A stretch of DNA of 64,000 bases from assembly GCA_043228905.1 (NCBI GenBank), contig JBHGNT010000006.1:16678001-16742000 (forward strand), written 5' to 3'. Position numbers and translations under genes: made by a program. This stretch comes from Azolla caroliniana (taxonomy: Eukaryota; Polypodiophyta). How positions within the stretch are numbered: position 1 is the first letter of the stretch; every line of letters starts with the position of its first letter. Positions 63,201 to 64,000 of this stretch are shown piece by piece. The notes beneath the pieces were generated by a model. The model saw only the letters and a program-made list of their open reading frames with translations. It had not been told where the DNA came from and searched no databases.

Positions 63201-64000
63201 GCTGGACCCCCAGCTCTACCAGCACCAAATTCATCTAAGTACTGACGCGAAACCCATCGCTCAACGCCGGTACCGGATGAATCCAAACTATGCGGCAAAG
63301 GTGAAGGAGGAAATTGACAAGCTTCTCCGGGTCGGATTTATCCGACCAGTCAAGCAGGCAACCTGGCTGAGCCCGATAGTGGTGGTCCCGAAAAAGAACG
63401 GCAAAATCCGGGTATGTGTGGACTACAGGAAACTAAATGCCGCGACAGTGACCGACGCTTTTCCACTACCATTCACGGACGGAGTGCTAGATGCGGTGGC
63501 CGGCCACGAAGTTTACAGCTTCCTGGATGGATTCAGCGGCTACAACCAAATCCGAATGAACCCGACCGACCAAGAGAAAACAACGTTCGTGACGGAATGG
63601 GGAGTGTTCGTCGCGGTCATGATGATGTTCGGATTAAAGACAGCCCCTGCAACATTTCAAAGGATAATTATGGAAATCTTCGGGGATTTTATTCCCGGTT
63701 TTATGCAGGTCTTCCTAGACGATTTCGCCGTCTACAACCGACACGGAGAGCATCTCGACCACCTACGACTATGCTTAGAACCCGGCTAAGTGCGTCTTTG
63801 GAGTCGCAAGCGGCAACTTGTTAGGGCACGTGGTGAGTCGGGAAGGAATCGCGGTAGATCCGGATAAAGTAAAGGCAATTCTCGACGCACCGGCACCGAA
63901 TAACGCAAAGGCTTTAAGCCGATTCCTTGGTCAAATAAGGTGGCATAGTCGGATGATACGGCACCTTGCCGACTTTGCTACACCATTGCACGCTACTGTA
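60247..64000 (+). pseudogene. Element G gag-protease-RT polyprotein, one frameshift
   Basis: The start is taken at 60247 (MSRQNNDHLTERGRC). The upstream in-frame ATG at 60163 lies in the LTR. Gag has a 12-residue repeat around TPPAEEPQER (60673-60830), then YRDEPDAEAHVYAFLQTWEA. Knuckles: CTTCLNSGHSTVDC (61447-61488), CMICNSRAHTTNRC (61504-61545) and CYYCRKEGHYSNQC (61975-62016), the last two separated by an Arg/Asp/Tyr/Glu-rich stretch. Protease has GTIIDGGSGVNVIS (about 62460-62495). RT has WLSPIVVVPKKNGKIRVCVD, FLDGFSGYNQIRM and VFLDDFAVYNRHGEHL (about 63706). At about 63778 a short deletion (LE..PAKCVFG) shifts the frame; RT continues as AKCVFGVASGNLLGHVVSRE and RFLGQIRWHSRMIRHLADF to the edge. 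It is otherwise open for about 1,180 codons. Confidence 0.9.

Larger units (their letters stand above)
59819..64000 (+). mobile_element. Gypsy element G, 5' part (runs off the window)
   Basis: 5' LTR (59819-60194), PBS, gag, protease and RT are in the usual order. It is related to element F: both begin gag with MSR, share the PBS and share three zinc knuckles. Unlike F, it keeps protease and RT. The rest lies to the right. Confidence 0.9.

Noticed and set aside
59819-64000. Endogenous pararetrovirus (caulimovirus) instead of a Gypsy
   Set aside because: There is an LTR, a tRNA-type primer site and Gypsy-like Gag with zinc knuckles. No movement protein was seen.

Overview
This is a stretch of a plant nuclear genome, most likely from a seed plant. 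The evidence is spliced genes with GT-AG introns, a plant-type R3H/ankyrin DExH RNA helicase, a WW-domain gene, long CT/GA and CA microsatellites, and dense nested Copia and Gypsy LTR retrotransposons with plant initiator-tRNA primer sites. I cannot name the species.

Host genes lie in the left part. A five-exon WW-domain protein gene (4133-6047, +) faces a large R3H-ankyrin-DEIH helicase gene on the minus strand (7835 to at least 25611). Thirteen helicase exons can be joined by eye with every phase agreeing. The R3H domain is split across an intron of about 11.2 kb (14304-25520). That intron has filled with a 479-bp TIR element, a Copia remnant (15414-16985), and a second Copia (about 16990-25362) that itself holds a nearly complete Copia (18789-24655). 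The inner Copia has a hAT-like 610-bp element inside its 5' LTR. A possible first exon lies at 26103-26159, only about 400 bp from the next Copia insertion.

The middle (26566-35545) is a plus-strand Copia split in its RNase H by a minus-strand Copia (30432-35222, target duplication AGACT). A possible first exon of an unrecognised, Ser-rich minus-strand protein lies at 36550-37065. From 37800 to 39830 there is a decayed Copia holding a LINE fragment.

The right part (39838-59204) is a multi-level nest inside one minus-strand Copia (outer duplication TATTG). A Gypsy element (43744-50577, duplication CTCCC, LTRs about 98% identical) sits in its pol gene. A TIR element of about 1 kb (50713-57540) sits farther upstream, and that TIR element carries another complete Copia (51510-57306, duplication TGGGA). 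A related Gypsy starts at 59819 and runs off the window.

The most unusual features are these. (1) The minus-strand Copia family has a long charged C-terminal extension after RNase H; its reading frame runs through the polypurine tract and stops inside the first six bases of the 3' LTR, the same way in three separate copies. (2) The Gypsy at 43744 has lost protease, RT and RNase H, joining gag to integrase in frame, but keeps a large extra sense ORF region after integrase that would encode a globular domain plus a long coiled coil. (3) The Gypsy Gag carries three zinc knuckles around an Arg/Asp/Tyr-rich stretch. No CRISPR arrays, rRNA genes or intact tRNA genes were seen.
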